Positions 1 to 9,171 are shown, counted from the stretch's first letter. The stretch: DNA of 64,000 bases from JAJEAD01 sp965221555 (GCA_965221555.1 OZ244895.1:1240001-1304000); one strand, 5' to 3'. Notes: generated by a model not told the origin, from the sequence alone. A program made the numbers and translations.

Positions 1-120
1 TTCCGGCATCTTGGCGTGCGAAGCGGCGTACCCCCGGGTCCATGTCATCACTACCGTGCACGCGTCGGGAATCGAGCACGCCACACGGCGACGAGCCCCT
101 CGCCGAGTTGAATGACAAAT

Positions 121-1785
121 CTACTCGGCGCGGCGGTGGCCGAGAGCGCTCAACGCCTTGGTCGGGGTGATCGCCTCGGGGTCGGTGCGAAGCTCGATCA
201 GCGCCGCCCGCCCGGCGCCCGTCGCCCGCTCGAAGGCGGCCGGGAAGTCCTGTGTTCTCGTCACCGTCTCCGCGTGCGCGCCGTAGCTGCGGGCGAGCGC
301 GGCGAAGTCCGGGTTACGTAGCTCCGTGGCGATGACGCGGCCGGGGTAATGCACTTGCTGATGCATGCGGATACTGCCGTAGAGTGAGTTGTTGGCAACG
401 ATGACGATGATCGCGAGCCCGTACTGCACGGCGGTGGCGAGCTCCTGGCCGGTCATCTGAAAGCAGCCGTCTCCCGCGAAACACACCACGGGGCGCTGCG
501 GATGGGCGAGCTTTGCCGCGATGGCGCCGGGAAGGCCGTATCCCATCGAGCCGCTGGTCGGCGCGAGCTGGGAGGGGTAGGTGCGGTAGCGGTAGTAGCG
601 CTGGACGAAGGCACTGTAGTTTCCCGCGCCGTTCGTGATGATGGCGTCTTCCGGCGTCACCTCGCGAAGGTGGCAGATCACGGACTCGAGCTTCACCGCG
701 CCCGGCGTCTTGGCCGGCTGCGTCCAGCGCTCGTAGTCGGTGCGCGCGTCTTGCGACCAGCCGCGCCAGGGCGTGGGGTCGATGCCGTCGACTTCGACGA
801 GGCGCGCCGCGAGCGAAGCGATCGAAGCGTTGACCGCGAGGTCGGGGCGGTACAAGCGTCCCGGCTCCTCGCTGCTCGCATGGACGTGTATGAGGCGCTG
901 GCGCGGGTTGGGTACTTCGACGAGGCGGTAGCCTCCCGTGGTGAACCCGCTCAGGCGGGACCCGAGGACGAGCAGCAGGTCGCAGTCCCGCACCCGTTGC
1001 GCAAGCGCGGGGTTGATGCCGAGGCCGAGGTCGCCCACGTAGCAGGCGCGGCGGTTGTCGACGTAGTCCTGACGACGCAACGCCGCCGCGACCGGCAGGG
1101 CGAGTCGGTCCGCGAAGGCGGCAACCTGCTCTGCCGTCCGCGGGCTCCAGCCCGGTCCGCCCACCACGATCAACGGCCGCCGGGCCTGGCTCAGCATCCG
1201 CGCGATGCGGCGCATGTCCTCGGCCGTCGCCCGGGGCGAGACTTCCGCCGCGGGACGGCCGTCCTCGACCGCGACCCTCGCTGAGAGCATGTCCTCGGGG
1301 AGCGCGAGGGCCACCGGTCCGGGCCGGCCCGCCTTCGCGACGTGCCAGGCGTGACTCAGGTACTCCGGGATGCGCTCGGTCCGGTCGATCTGGGCCACCC
1401 ACTTCGTGAGCGGCGTGAGAAAGCGCCGATAATCGACCTCCTGGAAGGTCTCGCGGTCGAGCGCTTCGCGCCCGACCTGACCGATGAAGAGGATCATCGG
1501 CGTCGAGTCCTGGTGTGCGACGTGCAGACCGGCGCAGGCGTTGGCGGCGCCCGGAGCCCGGGTGACGAAGCACACTCCGGGGCGTCCGGTCAGCTTGCCG
1601 TGGGCTTCGGCCATCATCGCCGCCGCCCCCTCGTGCCGACTCACGATGGTGCGAATCGACGGATGACCGAAGAGGCCGTCCAGGGCCGCGAGGTAGCTCT
1701 CGCCCGGCACGCAGAAGACGGTGTCGCAGCCCTGGATGGCGAGCTGGTCGACGAGGATCTGCCCGCCGTGGCGATGGTTGTCCAT
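121..1785 (-). CDS. Thiamine pyrophosphate-dependent enzyme, acetolactate synthase-like
   Basis: A 554-residue member of the acetohydroxyacid synthase / benzoylformate decarboxylase superfamily. The N-terminal PYR domain carries the TPP-activating glutamate (E52 in SRHEGAAAMMAEAHG). The central domain follows, and the C-terminal PP domain has the GDG...NN cofactor motif (GDGCFQMTGQE, then IVIVANN). It probably decarboxylates a 2-keto acid or makes a ligation product in the cytoplasm; the substrate cannot be read. I start it at the ATG of MDNHRHGG because the family begins there, and the 18 codons upstream look non-coding. No regulatory small subunit (IlvH) lies nearby, which argues for a catabolic role rather than branched-chain amino-acid synthesis. 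It is divergent from the BKACE gene across 232 bp, which must hold both promoters. Confidence 0.88.
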   Translation of the reverse strand: MDNHRHGGQILVDQLAIQGCDTVFCVPGESYLAALDGLFGHPSIRTIVSRHEGAAAMMAEAHGKLTGRPGVCFVTRAPGAANACAGLHVAHQDSTPMILFIGQVGREALDRETFQEVDYRRFLTPLTKWVAQIDRTERIPEYLSHAWHVAKAGRPGPVALALPEDMLSARVAVEDGRPAAEVSPRATAEDMRRIARMLSQARRPLIVVGGPGWSPRTAEQVAAFADRLALPVAAALRRQDYVDNRRACYVGDLGLGINPALAQRVRDCDLLLVLGSRLSGFTTGGYRLVEVPNPRQRLIHVHASSEEPGRLYRPDLAVNASIASLAARLVEVDGIDPTPWRGWSQDARTDYERWTQPAKTPGAVKLESVICHLREVTPEDAIITNGAGNYSAFVQRYYRYRTYPSQLAPTSGSMGYGLPGAIAAKLAHPQRPVVCFAGDGCFQMTGQELATAVQYGLAIIVIVANNSLYGSIRMHQQVHYPGRVIATELRNPDFAALARSYGAHAETVTRTQDFPAAFERATGAGRAALIELRTDPEAITPTKALSALGHRRAE

Positions 1786-2017
1786 GGATGGGTACTCCGC
1801 TTCCGGGCGGTCCCGTCGCGCCCCGCGGCAGCTTCGCACAGCTTTCCGGGCAGGGGTAGCGGCGCCAGGCCGCCACGCCCGCGCCGCATTGATTCACGGA
1901 TTCACGGCAGCTTCGCGCGCGCGGATATCGCCAGGGGCGGGCGCACTGGAAAATCACGCCCGAATAGCGAAAGCTGTCCCGCTACCGAACAACGCTGCGA
2001 GGAGACGCAACAAAGCC

Positions 2018-2956
2018 ATGGTCGCCCGCCGAGACAAGGTCATCATCACCTGCGCCGTCACCGGCTCCATCCACACCCCCACCATGTCGCCACATCTGCC
2101 GCTTACGCCGAACGAGATCGCGGAAGACTCGATTCGCGCCTGGGAGGCGGGCGCGTCGATCATTCATCTGCATGCCCGCGACCCCGAGGACGGGCGGCCC
2201 ACCCCGTCCGCGGACGTGTTCATGCAGTTCCTGCCGCGCATCAAGCAGTCGACCGACGCGGTCGTAAACGTCACCACCGGCGGCGGTCACGGCATGAGTC
2301 TGGCCGAACGCCTGGAGGGTGCGCTGCGCGCCCGGCCGGAGATGTGCTCGCTCAACATGGGCTCGATGAACTTCGGTCTCTACCCGATGCTCGACCGCTA
2401 CCGGGAATTCAAGTACGAGTGGGAGCGCGTCCACCTCGAGAACAGTCGCGACTTCATCTTCCGCAATACCTTCAAGGACATCGAGTACGTCCTGAAGGAG
2501 CTGGGCGAAGGCTGCGGCACGCGCTTCGAGTTCGAGTGCTACGACGTGGGACACCTCTACAACCTCGCGCACTTCCTCGACCGCGGACTCGTGCGTCCGC
2601 CCCTCTTCGTGCAGACCATCTTCGGCATCCTGGGCGGAATCGGCGCCGATCACGAGAACCTCATGCACATGAAGCGCATTGCGGACCGGCTCTTCGGCGG
2701 CGATTACCAGTGGAGCGTGCTCGCGGGGGGGCGGCACCAGCTCAGCTTTGTGAGCATGGCGGCGATGATGGGCGGCAATATCCGGGTCGGACTCGAGGAC
2801 AGTCTCTATGCGGGCAAGGGACGGCTCGCCACTTCGAACGCCGAGCAGGTCTCCATCGTGCGCTCCATCATCGAGAATCTGTCGATGGAGGTCGCGAGCG
2901 CGGACGAAGCCCGCGCGATGCTTGCGCTCAAGGGCGGGGACCAGGTGGGATTCTGA
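2018..2956 (+). CDS. BKACE family beta-keto acid cleavage enzyme (DUF849)
   Basis: A 312-residue TIM-barrel zinc enzyme of the BKACE family, which condenses a beta-keto acid with acetyl-CoA and splits it into acetoacetate and a new acyl-CoA. The N-terminus ITCAVTGSIHTPTMSPHLP and the zinc-ligand motif HLHARDPEDGRPT (H50, H52) are diagnostic. A GGAG sits 13 bases before the chosen ATG; the longer open frame upstream has non-coding composition. It is followed 97 bp later by an enoyl-CoA hydratase and is probably co-transcribed with it. BKACE members act on carnitine-derived dehydrocarnitine, 3-keto-5-aminohexanoate, beta-ketoadipate and others. The substrate here is not determined, but a carnitine-dehydrogenase-like protein lies 50 kb away. 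Confidence 0.9.
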   Translation: MVARRDKVIITCAVTGSIHTPTMSPHLPLTPNEIAEDSIRAWEAGASIIHLHARDPEDGRPTPSADVFMQFLPRIKQSTDAVVNVTTGGGHGMSLAERLEGALRARPEMCSLNMGSMNFGLYPMLDRYREFKYEWERVHLENSRDFIFRNTFKDIEYVLKELGEGCGTRFEFECYDVGHLYNLAHFLDRGLVRPPLFVQTIFGILGGIGADHENLMHMKRIADRLFGGDYQWSVLAGGRHQLSFVSMAAMMGGNIRVGLEDSLYAGKGRLATSNAEQVSIVRSIIENLSMEVASADEARAMLALKGGDQVGF

Positions 2957-3053
2957 TTTTCCGCCGGTGGGCGGCGAAGCGGAGTCCGGCGCGCGTGAGG
3001 CCCAGGCGCGCGCCGCCGCGCCGCTGCGACCGGTGAAGCGAGAGGGTTGAGCG

Positions 3054-3806
3054 ATGTTGAGACTGGAAACGCACGACGGCATCAGCGTGCTGCGCATGGA
3101 GCACGGCACGGCGAACGCGCAGGACATCGAGCTCTGCACCGCGCTCGTCGAGCGCATGGCGGAGATCGAGGGACTCGCGACCCGGGCGCTGGTGATCACC
3201 GGGCACGGCCGCTTCTTCTCCGGCGGGGTCGATCTCAAGCGCGTCGTGGCCGGAGGGGTGGACTACCTGCGGGACTTTCTTCCCGCCCTGGTGCGCTGCT
3301 TCGAATCGGTCTTCTTCCACCCCAAGCCGGTGGTGACCGCGGTGAACGGTCACGCGATCGCGGGTGGATGCATCCTCGCCTGCTGCGGCGACCAGCGCCT
3401 CATGACGCACGACGAGCGGGCGGCCATGGGGGTGCCCGAGCTCTACGTCGGGGTGCCCTTTCCCGCCGCCGCGCTCGAAATCCTGCGCTTCGCCTGCTCT
3501 CCCTCGCACTTGCAGAAGATCGTCGGGGGCGGACGGAGTCTCCGGCCCGCCGCCGCGCTCGAAGCGGGGCTCGTCGATGCCCTGGTTCCGCCGGAGAGCC
3601 TGGAGGCCGAGGCCCTGGAGGTCGCGGGCAGGCTCGCGAGCGTGCGGCCCGAAGTCTTTGCGGTTACCAAGCGGCAGGTGCGCGGCCCGGTCCGGGAGCG
3701 CATCCGGGCGAACGACGCCGCCGCGGGCGCGGACCTGGCGCGACTGTGGACTTCCCCGGAGACGGTGGGCGCGATCGAGCGCTTCGTCGCGAAGACCCTG
3801 AAGTAA
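3054..3806 (+). CDS. Enoyl-CoA hydratase/isomerase family protein
   Basis: A 250-residue crotonase-fold protein. The oxyanion-hole segments are visible: FFSGGVDLKRVV early on, and NGHAIAGGCILACCGDQRLM about residues 98-118. The second usual catalytic Glu is not obvious after MGVPELYVGVPFP, so isomerase or hydrolase chemistry is as likely as hydration. It lies downstream of the BKACE gene on the same strand and could process the acyl-CoA released by it. It ends 10 bp before a 176-bp palindromic repeat that separates it from a convergent gene. Confidence 0.85.
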   Translation: MLRLETHDGISVLRMEHGTANAQDIELCTALVERMAEIEGLATRALVITGHGRFFSGGVDLKRVVAGGVDYLRDFLPALVRCFESVFFHPKPVVTAVNGHAIAGGCILACCGDQRLMTHDERAAMGVPELYVGVPFPAAALEILRFACSPSHLQKIVGGGRSLRPAAALEAGLVDALVPPESLEAEALEVAGRLASVRPEVFAVTKRQVRGPVRERIRANDAAAGADLARLWTSPETVGAIERFVAKTLK

Positions 3807-3816
3807 GAGACCCTGG

Positions 3817-3992
3817 CCCGGAAGATTCACCGATTTCCTACTGCGGACGCCAATATGCTCGTGTTAGCGGGCCGTACTCCCTCAAGCCGCTTCGACGTAG
3901 TGTCGGCTACGACTTCAGCGTCTTTCGGTCCGTGCGACCCACTATCACGGCATCTTGACGCCCTCGCTACGAAAATCGGTGAATAATCCGGG
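3817..3992 (+). repeat. 176-bp imperfect palindromic repeat, copy A
   Basis: An interspersed element whose two ends are inverted repeats: CCCGGAAGATTCACCGATTT on the left, and on the right the complement of CCCGGATTATTCACCGATTT. The similarity continues inward on both arms for about 60 bases, so the whole unit could fold into one long imperfect hairpin. Flanking tetranucleotides are CTGG and CTTG, a near target duplication. It fills the gap between two convergent stop codons (10 bp and 14 bp away). It matches copies at 7502, 18441 and 50170. Confidence 0.85.
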
Positions 3993-4006
3993 CTTGCCGG
4001 TCGTGG

Positions 4007-5329
4007 CTACATGGCGGGCAGCACCGGGGCGTGCTCTTCGAGGAAGTCCGTAAAGCCCGCCACGAGAGCGTCGTGGTCCTCGTTGGTGAGCGGCAGGGAG
4101 AGGCTCATGAAGCCACGCCGCGAGAGGTAGAAGCCCGCCAGGTTCATCTCGAGCTGAAAGAGCTTGCGCGCCGCGGGCGGGGTCGCCTCCGTGTCGGCGG
4201 GTCGGCGGATCTCGCCGGTCTGGAAGTGCAAGCAGATCATGGACCCCAGCCCCATCGCGCGCATCGCGACCCCGCGACGCTCGGCCGCATCCTGCAGGCG
4301 CGCGCGCAGGCGGTCGCCGGACTCGTTCAGGCGGATGGTGGCCTCGGCAGTGAGCACCTTCTCGAGGCCGGCGAGCCCCGCCGCCATCGTCAGCACGTTG
4401 TTGTTGAAGGTGCCGGAATGGGTGAAGGAGCGCGGGTCTCGGGGGTCGAGGCGGGCCATCAGGTCGCGGCGCCCCCCGAAAGCTCCGAAGCTCATCCCGC
4501 CGCCGAGGTACTTGCCGAAGGCGGCAAGGTCGGGGATGACGCCGGTGCGCTCCTGCATGCCGCCGGGCGCCAGGCGTGAAGTCATCACTTCGTCGAATAT
4601 GAGCAGCGCGCCACGCTTCTCGGTTTCGTCCCGGAGCACGGCGAGGAATTCGGGTTCGGCGGGAATGCAGCCTCCGCCGCCCATCATCGGTTCGAGAATC
4701 GCCGCCGCGAGATCCGGGCCATGCTCGGCGAAGGCGCGCCGAACGGCATCGGGATCGTTGTAGTCGACGAGGACCACCTCGTGCGAGGCGTTCATCGGCG
4801 AGGTCCCGTGGCCGGGAAATGCGAGCAGTCCTCCGTGGTAGCCGCCGTGGAAGCCGAGGATCAGTCGCCGTCCGGTGCTCGCCCGGGCGAGCGACACGCA
4901 CATCATGTTGGCTTCGGTGCCCGAGTTGCAGAAGCGGACCTGCTCCACGGCGGGGAAGCGGGCGCACATGAGCTCGGCAAGGCGTGATTCACAGGGGTTC
5001 GGCCCCCCGAGCACGAGACCGCCGTCCAGCACTTCGTGCAGGGCGGAGATGATCGCATCCTCCGAGTGGCCGTAGAGCCCGGCGGTGTACTCGCCCAGGA
5101 AGTCGCGATAGGTGTGGCCGTCGAGATCGCTTACCAGCGCCCCTTCGCCCCTGACCAGAGTGACCGGGAAGGGATCGTAGTGGAGCACGGTGCGCGTGTT
5201 CGCGCCCGGCATCGATGCAAGTGCGCGTTCGTAGCGCGCCTGGCTCTTCGGATTCGCGGCGACGTAGCGGTTCTCCACGTCGGCGACCGCGTCCTCGAGG
5301 GTGCGGTTGCGTGCCATCGTCTTGTTCAT
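4007..5329 (-). CDS. Class III PLP aminotransferase, glutamate-1-semialdehyde aminomutase-like
   Basis: A 440-residue fold-type I PLP enzyme of the HemL-like class III group. The phosphate-binding CNSGTEANMMC motif, the aspartate in LLIFDEVMTSR and the Schiff-base lysine in FGKYLGGGMSFGAFGG are all present. Length and motifs match the HemL-like aminotransferases found in catabolic clusters. It is probably not the tetrapyrrole enzyme, because no haem gene is near. It would use an amino-group donor to transaminate a keto or semialdehyde substrate in the cytoplasm. GGGAG ten bases upstream supports the ATG at MNKTMARN. It is convergent with the hydratase gene, with repeat copy A between them. 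Confidence 0.87.
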   Translation of the reverse strand: MNKTMARNRTLEDAVADVENRYVAANPKSQARYERALASMPGANTRTVLHYDPFPVTLVRGEGALVSDLDGHTYRDFLGEYTAGLYGHSEDAIISALHEVLDGGLVLGGPNPCESRLAELMCARFPAVEQVRFCNSGTEANMMCVSLARASTGRRLILGFHGGYHGGLLAFPGHGTSPMNASHEVVLVDYNDPDAVRRAFAEHGPDLAAAILEPMMGGGGCIPAEPEFLAVLRDETEKRGALLIFDEVMTSRLAPGGMQERTGVIPDLAAFGKYLGGGMSFGAFGGRRDLMARLDPRDPRSFTHSGTFNNNVLTMAAGLAGLEKVLTAEATIRLNESGDRLRARLQDAAERRGVAMRAMGLGSMICLHFQTGEIRRPADTEATPPAARKLFQLEMNLAGFYLSRRGFMSLSLPLTNEDHDALVAGFTDFLEEHAPVLPAM

Positions 5330-5672
5330 GACCGGGCTCCCGTGACCTGCGCCTGGTTATCGGTGTCGCGTCTTTGGCCGGCCGTCCGGCTTCTCGAGTT
5401 GTCGCCGCGGGCGCGCATCCGGCGCCACGGGCGGAGTCGAACGCGAGTCGCAACGCGCGAATGTGGCATCGAAGCATGCCCGCACGCCCCGACTCGCGAA
5501 CGCTCTTGCCCCTGCCGACATCCGCGCGCCCCCACCGCGAGGGTCGGGGAAGTCGGGCGGCGGGGGGCGCATGCGTCCCCTTCCTCGGGCCTCGCAACCG
5601 GAATCGAGGAATCGAAGAGCCGAAAGGCGTGCGTATTCACGCGCTCTTCGGCCGATTCGAGAGTGTGTTTCT
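5330..5672. other. 343-bp intergenic stretch with a dispersed short repeat
   Basis: No gene is supported here. Bases about 5485-5540 (CCCCGACTCGCGAACGCTCT and onward) resemble segments at about 21324-21375 and 37157-37212, the second repeat family described in the findings. The stretch separates two minus-strand genes and contains the promoter of the aminotransferase gene. Confidence 0.5.
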
Positions 5673-7316
5673 TCATCGCGTGCGGCGCTTCGGCTCGTAT
5701 CTCGACACGTAGAGCGGCTCGAGCGGCGGCTTTCCGGCGATGATGTCGGCCGCCTTCTCACCGATCATGATGGTCGTGGAATTGGTGTTGGCGGTGACCA
5801 CCTTCGGCATGATGGAGGCGTCGGCGACCCGCAGCCCCTCCACCCCGTGAACCCGCAACGCGCCGTCGACCACCGCGTCGTCGCCGGTGCCCATGGTGCA
5901 GGTGCTGGTGGGGTGGTACTCGGTATCGCCGGTGGCGCGGGCCCAGGCGAGCACCTCCGCGTCGCTCCGCACGTCCGCGCCGGGACTTATCTCGCCGTCG
6001 TCGTAGGGCTCGAATGCCTTCTGGGCGAGGATCTCCCGAGTAAGGCGCACGCCGTCGATGACCTCCTGCCGGTCCGATTCGGTCTCGAGGTAGTTGAACA
6101 GAATCGAGGGCGGGCGGCGCGGGTCCGCGGACGCGAGCCGCACCCGGCCCCGGCTCGTGGGGCGCATGAGGCCCAGGTGGGCCTGGTAGCCGTGGCCCGG
6201 GTAGGTCTTGCTGCCGTCGTAATGCGCGGCGGCGGCGAGGAATCCGGACTGGAGGTTGGGGTAGGGCACCTGGTCGTTGGTGCGGATGTATCCGGCCACC
6301 TCGAAGAGATTGCTCGACGCCACCCCGCGTCTGGTCAGCATCCACCGCACTCCCGCGGCGAGGCGTCCGAGTCCCTTCGTGGACGGGTACAAGCTCACCG
6401 GCTGCCGGCACTTGACCTGCACCCGCAGGTCGAGGTGGTCCTGGAGATTGCGGCCCACTCCCGGGAGATGCGCCACCACCGGAATGTCGTGTTCGCCGAG
6501 ATGCGCGGCATCGCCGATCCCCGAAAGGAGCAGGAGCTGTGGCGAGTTGATGGCGCCGCCGCATACCACGACTTCCCGCGCCGCGTGGACCTCGTGGGTC
6601 GCCCCGCCCCGGGAGTACTCGACCCCGACCGCGCGCCGGCCGTCGAAGAGGATGCGGTGAGTGAGCGCGCCGGTCTTGACGATGACGTTGTCGCGCTGCA
6701 TGGCGGGCCGGAGGTAGGCGCTCGCGGTGCTCCATCGCTCGCCTCGGTAGATGGTCCGGTCCGTGACCCCGAAGCCCTCCTGCTGGTAGCCGTTGTTGTC
6801 CTCGCTGTACGGATAACCGGCCTGCAACGCGGCTTCCAGGAAGGCCCGGTCGAGCGCCCGCTCCGGCGTGGCGGTGGTGACGTGCAGGGGACCGCCCGTT
6901 CCGCGATAGTCGTCGGCGCCCCGATCGTAGTCCTCGTACTTCTTGAAGTACGGCAGGCAGTGCGCGTAGGACCACTCGGGCAGGTCGTTGCCGGCCCAGC
7001 CGTCGAAGTCGAGGGGATGGCCACGGATGAACATCATGCCGTTGATGGCCGAGGAGCCGCCCAGCGCCTTGCCGCGGGGGCAGTACACCCGGCGCCCGTC
7101 CATGTAGGGCTCCGGATCCGTGTGGTAGTACCAGTTGTAACGGTCGTCGTGCAGCGCGTAGTCCAGGGCGGCGGGAACGCGCGACATGAGCGGGCGCTTG
7201 GCGCTGCCCGCTTCGAGCACCAGCACGCGGGTCCCCGCCGCTTCACTCAGGCGCGAGGCGATCACGCAGCCGGCGGAGCCGGCGCCGATGACGATGTAGT
7301 CGAAGCTTCTCATCAT
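5673..7316 (-). CDS. GMC family FAD oxidoreductase (choline/alcohol dehydrogenase-like)
   Basis: A 547-residue glucose-methanol-choline oxidoreductase. The ADP-binding motif IGAGSAGCVIASRL is at the very N-terminus. The GMC signature ALGGSSAINGMMFIRG follows at about residues 80-95. The C-terminus has the active-site His in EYHPTSTCTMG and the closing segment TANTNSTTIMIGEKAADII. It would oxidise a primary alcohol to an aldehyde using FAD. Choline is one candidate, but no betaine aldehyde dehydrogenase or BetI regulator flanks it, so the substrate is open. The start lies at consecutive ATG codons (MMRSFDY). A repeat copy and 380 bp separate it from the upstream SDR gene. Confidence 0.92.
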   Translation of the reverse strand: MMRSFDYIVIGAGSAGCVIASRLSEAAGTRVLVLEAGSAKRPLMSRVPAALDYALHDDRYNWYYHTDPEPYMDGRRVYCPRGKALGGSSAINGMMFIRGHPLDFDGWAGNDLPEWSYAHCLPYFKKYEDYDRGADDYRGTGGPLHVTTATPERALDRAFLEAALQAGYPYSEDNNGYQQEGFGVTDRTIYRGERWSTASAYLRPAMQRDNVIVKTGALTHRILFDGRRAVGVEYSRGGATHEVHAAREVVVCGGAINSPQLLLLSGIGDAAHLGEHDIPVVAHLPGVGRNLQDHLDLRVQVKCRQPVSLYPSTKGLGRLAAGVRWMLTRRGVASSNLFEVAGYIRTNDQVPYPNLQSGFLAAAAHYDGSKTYPGHGYQAHLGLMRPTSRGRVRLASADPRRPPSILFNYLETESDRQEVIDGVRLTREILAQKAFEPYDDGEISPGADVRSDAEVLAWARATGDTEYHPTSTCTMGTGDDAVVDGALRVHGVEGLRVADASIMPKVVTANTNSTTIMIGEKAADIIAGKPPLEPLYVSRYEPKRRTR

Positions 7317-7501
7317 GGGGTCTGCTTCCGTGTTCTTCCGGCTCGGTCGGCGTTCGCCTGGGCGCCGCCGCGCCGTCGCCGGCCCTGCCCGCGGGGCTCC
7401 CCCCGCTCATGGTGGCGGCGGGGTAGCGCGGCGATCTTGTGCTTGGCGCGGCATCGAAAGCAATCCTCGCGAGAGAGGATGCCGGGAGCGCGCTCGGCAG
7501 G

Positions 7502-7677
7502 CCCGCAAGTTTCACCGATTTTCGTAGCGAGGGCGTCAAGATGCCGTGATAGTGGGGCGCACGGACTGAAAGACGCTGAAGGCGTAGCCGACACTACGTC
7601 AAAGCGGCGCGACGGAGTACGGCCCGCTAACACGAGCATATTGGCGTCCGCAGTAGGAAATCGGTGAAATTTGCGGG
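7502..7677 (-). repeat. 176-bp imperfect palindromic repeat, copy B
   Basis: Same family as copy A, in the opposite orientation. Outer ends CCCGCAAGTTTCACCGATTT and its inverted counterpart CCCGCAAATTTCACCGATTT match each other more closely in the outermost bases than they match other copies. Flanking tetranucleotides are CAGG and CAAG. It begins 20 bp after the stop codon of the SDR gene on the minus strand and lies upstream of the GMC gene. Confidence 0.85.
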
Positions 7678-7697
7678 CAAGACCTAAGCGGCGCCGG

Positions 7698-8471
7698 TCA
7701 GAGCGCGGTGGCGCCTCCGTCCACCGGCAGGGCGACGCCGTGGATGTGCCGCGCCCGTTCCGACGCGAGGAACACCACCGCATCCGCGATCTCTTCGGCG
7801 CTCGCGAGTCGCCGGTTTGGCGCGTCCACCGCCCAGAGGCGCCGCCCCTCATCCGGATCCATGCCCAGTTGTCGTGCTTCGTTCACGAGCATCGGGGTGT
7901 CCACCGCACCGGGACACACCGCATTTACGCGGACCCCGTCCCGTGCGTGATCGACCGCCATCGCGCGGGTGAGCGCGATGACCGCGCCCTTCGAAGCACA
8001 GTAGGCCGCCACCCCCTCCGCCGCCACGATGCCCCAGGTCGAAGCGACGTTGACGATGACCCCGCCGCCGGCCGGCGCCATCACGCGCACCGCGGCCCGG
8101 CTCAGGTAGAACACGGCGCTCAAGTTCACGGCAATGGTCTCTTGCCATTCATGGTCGCTCGTCTGCGGCGCGTTGCGGTGGTGGATGACGCCGGCGCTGT
8201 TCACGAGCACATCGAGGCCTCCGTGCTCCTCCTCACACGCCGCGACCAGCGCGTCCGCGGCGGCGGAGGCGCCGAGCTCGCTGCGCACGAAACGGGCATC
8301 ACACCCGGCGAGTTGCGCCGCCAGCGCTTCGCCGCGCTCGGCGTTGCGGCCGGTAAGCATCAGCTTCGCGCCCTGCTGGGCGAAGGCACGGGCGCACTGC
8401 GCGCCGATACCCGAGGTCGCGCCCGTTATCAGCACCGCCTTGCCTGCGAGTCCCATGTCGGTGTCACCCAT
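7698..8471 (-). CDS. Short-chain dehydrogenase/reductase
   Basis: A 257-residue classical SDR: the NAD(P) motif TGATSGIGAQCA near residue 15, the NSAGV motif (here VLVNSAGVIHH), catalytic Ser in VNVASTWG, and the YCASK pair. It ends with the common substrate-loop and C-terminal GVALPVDGGATAL. It oxidises or reduces a hydroxyl/keto group in the cytoplasm; the substrate is unknown. Start ambiguity: the ATG at 8471 (MGDTDMGL) has only a close AGGA, and an internal ATG five codons later fits the family start equally well. A repeat element follows its stop after 20 bp. Confidence 0.9.
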   Translation of the reverse strand: MGDTDMGLAGKAVLITGATSGIGAQCARAFAQQGAKLMLTGRNAERGEALAAQLAGCDARFVRSELGASAAADALVAACEEEHGGLDVLVNSAGVIHHRNAPQTSDHEWQETIAVNLSAVFYLSRAAVRVMAPAGGGVIVNVASTWGIVAAEGVAAYCASKGAVIALTRAMAVDHARDGVRVNAVCPGAVDTPMLVNEARQLGMDPDEGRRLWAVDAPNRRLASAEEIADAVVFLASERARHIHGVALPVDGGATAL

Positions 8472-8511
8472 CGTCCTGGAACCGGTGGAACGAATAATCG
8501 ATGGACCGACC

Positions 8512-9153
8512 CTACACCACGGTGAGGAAGGGCAGGAGGCGGTCGCTCAGTCCGATGAGGAAGCCAAACACCGGAAGGCCCGCGACCGCGAGCACGATGA
8601 GTCCCAGGAGCGCCCAGCTTCCCCATCGCAGATTGAGCACCCGGTAGCGCGCCGCGAGTCCGGGAGGCAGCAGCCATTGCATGATGTAGTGCCCGTCGAG
8701 AGGGCCAATGGGAATCAGGTTGAAGAGCATCAGCAGAAGATTGATGCGCGCGAGATAAAGGAAGAACACTCTCACGGCGGGCTCTTCGAACCACGCGACG
8801 TCGTTCGTCACGCCGAAGACGAGGATGTTGATGCACAGCGCCGCCAGGATCAGGTTCGCGAAGGGGCCGGCGAAGGCGACCGCGGCCTCGGCCCACGCGT
8901 GACGCAGGCGCGCGGGGCTGACCGGTACCGGCTTGGCGTAGCCGAACCCGACTGCGACCACCATCAGCAGCCCCAGCGGATCGATGTGGGCGAGAGGGTT
9001 GAGGGTCAAGCGCCCGTGACGCTCGGCGGTATCGTCGCCGAGCAGCTTGGCGCTCGCCGCGTGTCCGAACTCGTGGAAGGAGAGGGAGGCCACGATCGCC
9101 GCGAGGATGATGGCGAAGAGCAGGAACTCGCCCTGGGTGAGCAGGCCGATCAT
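8512..9153 (-). CDS. Site-2 protease family membrane metalloprotease (M50)
   Basis: A 213-residue intramembrane zinc protease of the small M50 group without a PDZ domain. The first membrane helix ends in SLSFHEFGHAASAK, with the HEXXH zinc site at residues 27-31. The third ligand motif NLIPIGPLDGHYIM (NxxPxxxLDG) sits at about residues 145-158. About six hydrophobic segments are visible. Proteins of this group cleave membrane substrates or act as housekeeping proteases; the target is not predictable. It is immediately downstream of the CoA transferase, with 18 bp between the two minus-strand genes, so it probably shares their transcript. Confidence 0.9.
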   Translation of the reverse strand: MIGLLTQGEFLLFAIILAAIVASLSFHEFGHAASAKLLGDDTAERHGRLTLNPLAHIDPLGLLMVVAVGFGYAKPVPVSPARLRHAWAEAAVAFAGPFANLILAALCINILVFGVTNDVAWFEEPAVRVFFLYLARINLLLMLFNLIPIGPLDGHYIMQWLLPPGLAARYRVLNLRWGSWALLGLIVLAVAGLPVFGFLIGLSDRLLPFLTVV

Positions 9154-9171
9154 CGCAAAAGGGCCGGGGTC

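Noticed and set aside
1..120. Tail of a gene entering from the left
   Set aside because: One + frame stays open to a TGA at about 110, but 36 codons with no recognisable motif are too few to support a call.
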